A DNA stretch of 7,020 nucleotides from Holosporales bacterium (GTDB lineage: Bacteria > Pseudomonadota > Alphaproteobacteria > RUG11792): contig JAITIT010000010.1 of the NCBI GenBank assembly GCA_031279295.1, positions 1 through 7,020 on the forward strand. The letters are read 5' to 3'. This document shows positions 6,266-7,020 of the stretch, piece by piece. Numbering within the stretch: position 1 is the stretch's first letter; each line of letters opens with the position of its first letter. The notes below the pieces were generated by a model. It searched no databases and was not told the origin of the DNA. It worked only from the letters and a program-made list of their open reading frames with translations. The translations under genes and the position numbers were made by a program.

Positions 6266-7020
6266 ATGATACTTGATAACATCGCTAATCCTGCAGCTCT
6301 AAAAAACCTGACTCCACAAGAGCTCCAAGATCTCTGTACTGAGCTCAGATCAGAGATCGTAAACATCACAGCTAAGAATGGTGGGCACCTTGGGGCCAAC
6401 CTAGGAATCATCGAGATCATCGTAGCAGCCCACTACGTATTCAACTGTGGGGAGGACAAATTTATATTCGATGTTGGGCATCAGGCATACGCTCATAAGC
6501 TACTCACTGGACGTAGAGGAATCATGGAGAATCTACGGAGCGCTGACGGAGCCTCTGGGTTTCCGGATCCGAGTGAGAGTCAGTATGATCACTTCATCGC
6601 TGGCCATGCATCCACATCACTAAGCGCCGCTCTAGGGATTGCTAAGGCCAGAGATCTGAGTAGCTCCAAGTTTAGTGTTGTGTCGTTTCTGGGGGATGGT
6701 TCCTTAAGCGGCGGGATGATATATGAGGCCATGAACAACATTGGAAACATTGGCAATTTCGTTGTCATACTGAACGACAACAAGATGTCGATCTCAGAGT
6801 CTGTAGGGGCGATGCGACGGTACCTCTCGAAGCTGCTGTCATCTAAAGGAAGCCTGGTGATTAGGAAGCAGATCAGTAGACTGCTTGATACGTTTCCACC
6901 AAGGACAGCTCGTGTGATTGAACGTATGATCAAACACATCGTTTCTGCCTTGGGTGTAGGCAACATATTCGAGGAGTTTGGCTTTCACTATATAGGCCAG
7001 ATTAATGGGCATGATCTAGA
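6266..7020 (+). CDS. dxs: 1-Deoxy-D-xylulose-5-phosphate synthase, N-terminal part
   Basis: Dxs is the thiamine-diphosphate enzyme that joins pyruvate and glyceraldehyde-3-phosphate, the first step of the MEP isoprenoid pathway in the cytoplasm. The first 251 codons are present, well under half of a usual product of about 620-640 residues; the rest lies beyond the right edge. Visible motifs: NGGHLGANLGIIEI (38-51), FDVGHQAYAHKLLTGRR (68-84), GHASTSLSAALGIA (113-126), the thiamine-diphosphate/Mg motif GDGSLSGGMIYEAMNN (143-158), LNDNKMSIS (169-177), and FEEFGFHYIGQINGHD (235-250). The ATG at 6266 fits the family N-terminus (LDNIANPAALKNL). No free Shine-Dalgarno sequence precedes it: AGGA at 6251-6254 is 11 bases away and inside the hairpin. 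Expression may therefore be low, or depend on readthrough from groEL. No frameshift is seen in the visible part. Confidence 0.95.
   Translation, partial: MILDNIANPAALKNLTPQELQDLCTELRSEIVNITAKNGGHLGANLGIIEIIVAAHYVFNCGEDKFIFDVGHQAYAHKLLTGRRGIMENLRSADGASGFPDPSESQYDHFIAGHASTSLSAALGIAKARDLSSSKFSVVSFLGDGSLSGGMIYEAMNNIGNIGNFVVILNDNKMSISESVGAMRRYLSKLLSSKGSLVIRKQISRLLDTFPPRTARVIERMIKHIVSALGVGNIFEEFGFHYIGQINGHDL

Noticed and set aside
1..7020. CRISPR array, insertion sequence, tRNA or prophage
   Set aside because: I saw no regularly spaced repeats, terminal inverted repeats with a transposase, cloverleaf sequence or phage gene on either strand.

Overview
The window is a chromosomal segment with all supported genes on the + strand. 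It most likely comes from an alphaproteobacterium, and a host-associated lineage of the Rickettsiales/Holosporales kind is a reasonable guess. The pointers are the GroEL sequence type, the groES-groEL pair behind a CIRCE-like operator, a tiny NrdD-tail-like protein of a kind I remember from alpha- and betaproteobacteria, and long gene-free stretches with what look like decayed reading frames. The lineage is an inference from remembered family sequences. No search was run.

Layout. Positions 1-371 hold no convincing gene, only short open stretches that touch the left edge. A type I glyceraldehyde-3-phosphate dehydrogenase (372-1382) overlaps by 4 bases a DUF4422-type glycosyltransferase (1379-2416) that carries an unusual N-terminal hydrophobic segment. 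Positions 2417-3049 are a gene-poor gap of about 630 bases with small broken reading frames. Next comes a 57-residue protein resembling only the extreme C-terminal, glycyl-radical part of anaerobic ribonucleotide reductase NrdD (3050-3223). Its 3' end overlaps the likely start of an S66-family LD-carboxypeptidase (about 3162-4127). A sigma70-like promoter overlapping a CIRCE-like inverted repeat (4187-4241) precedes groES (4266-4553) and groEL (4581-6209). A perfect 13-bp hairpin (6224-6255) separates groEL from dxs, whose first 251 codons (6266-7020) run off the right edge.

The genes form small transcription groups rather than one pathway: gap plus the glycosyltransferase (translationally coupled), the NrdD-like mini gene plus the LD-carboxypeptidase (overlapping), the heat-shock chaperonin operon, and dxs of the methylerythritol phosphate (MEP) isoprenoid pathway. 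Gap and Dxs are linked metabolically, since Dxs condenses pyruvate with glyceraldehyde-3-phosphate. LD-carboxypeptidase (murein recycling) and DUF4422 transferases (surface glycans) both point to envelope metabolism.

Most of the window is ordinary housekeeping. The parts that deserve a second look are the stand-alone NrdD-tail-like protein and its overlap with ldcA, the membrane-anchored or exported look of the DUF4422 protein and the LD-carboxypeptidase, the half-degenerate CIRCE, and the hairpin that contains the only Shine-Dalgarno-like bases before dxs.
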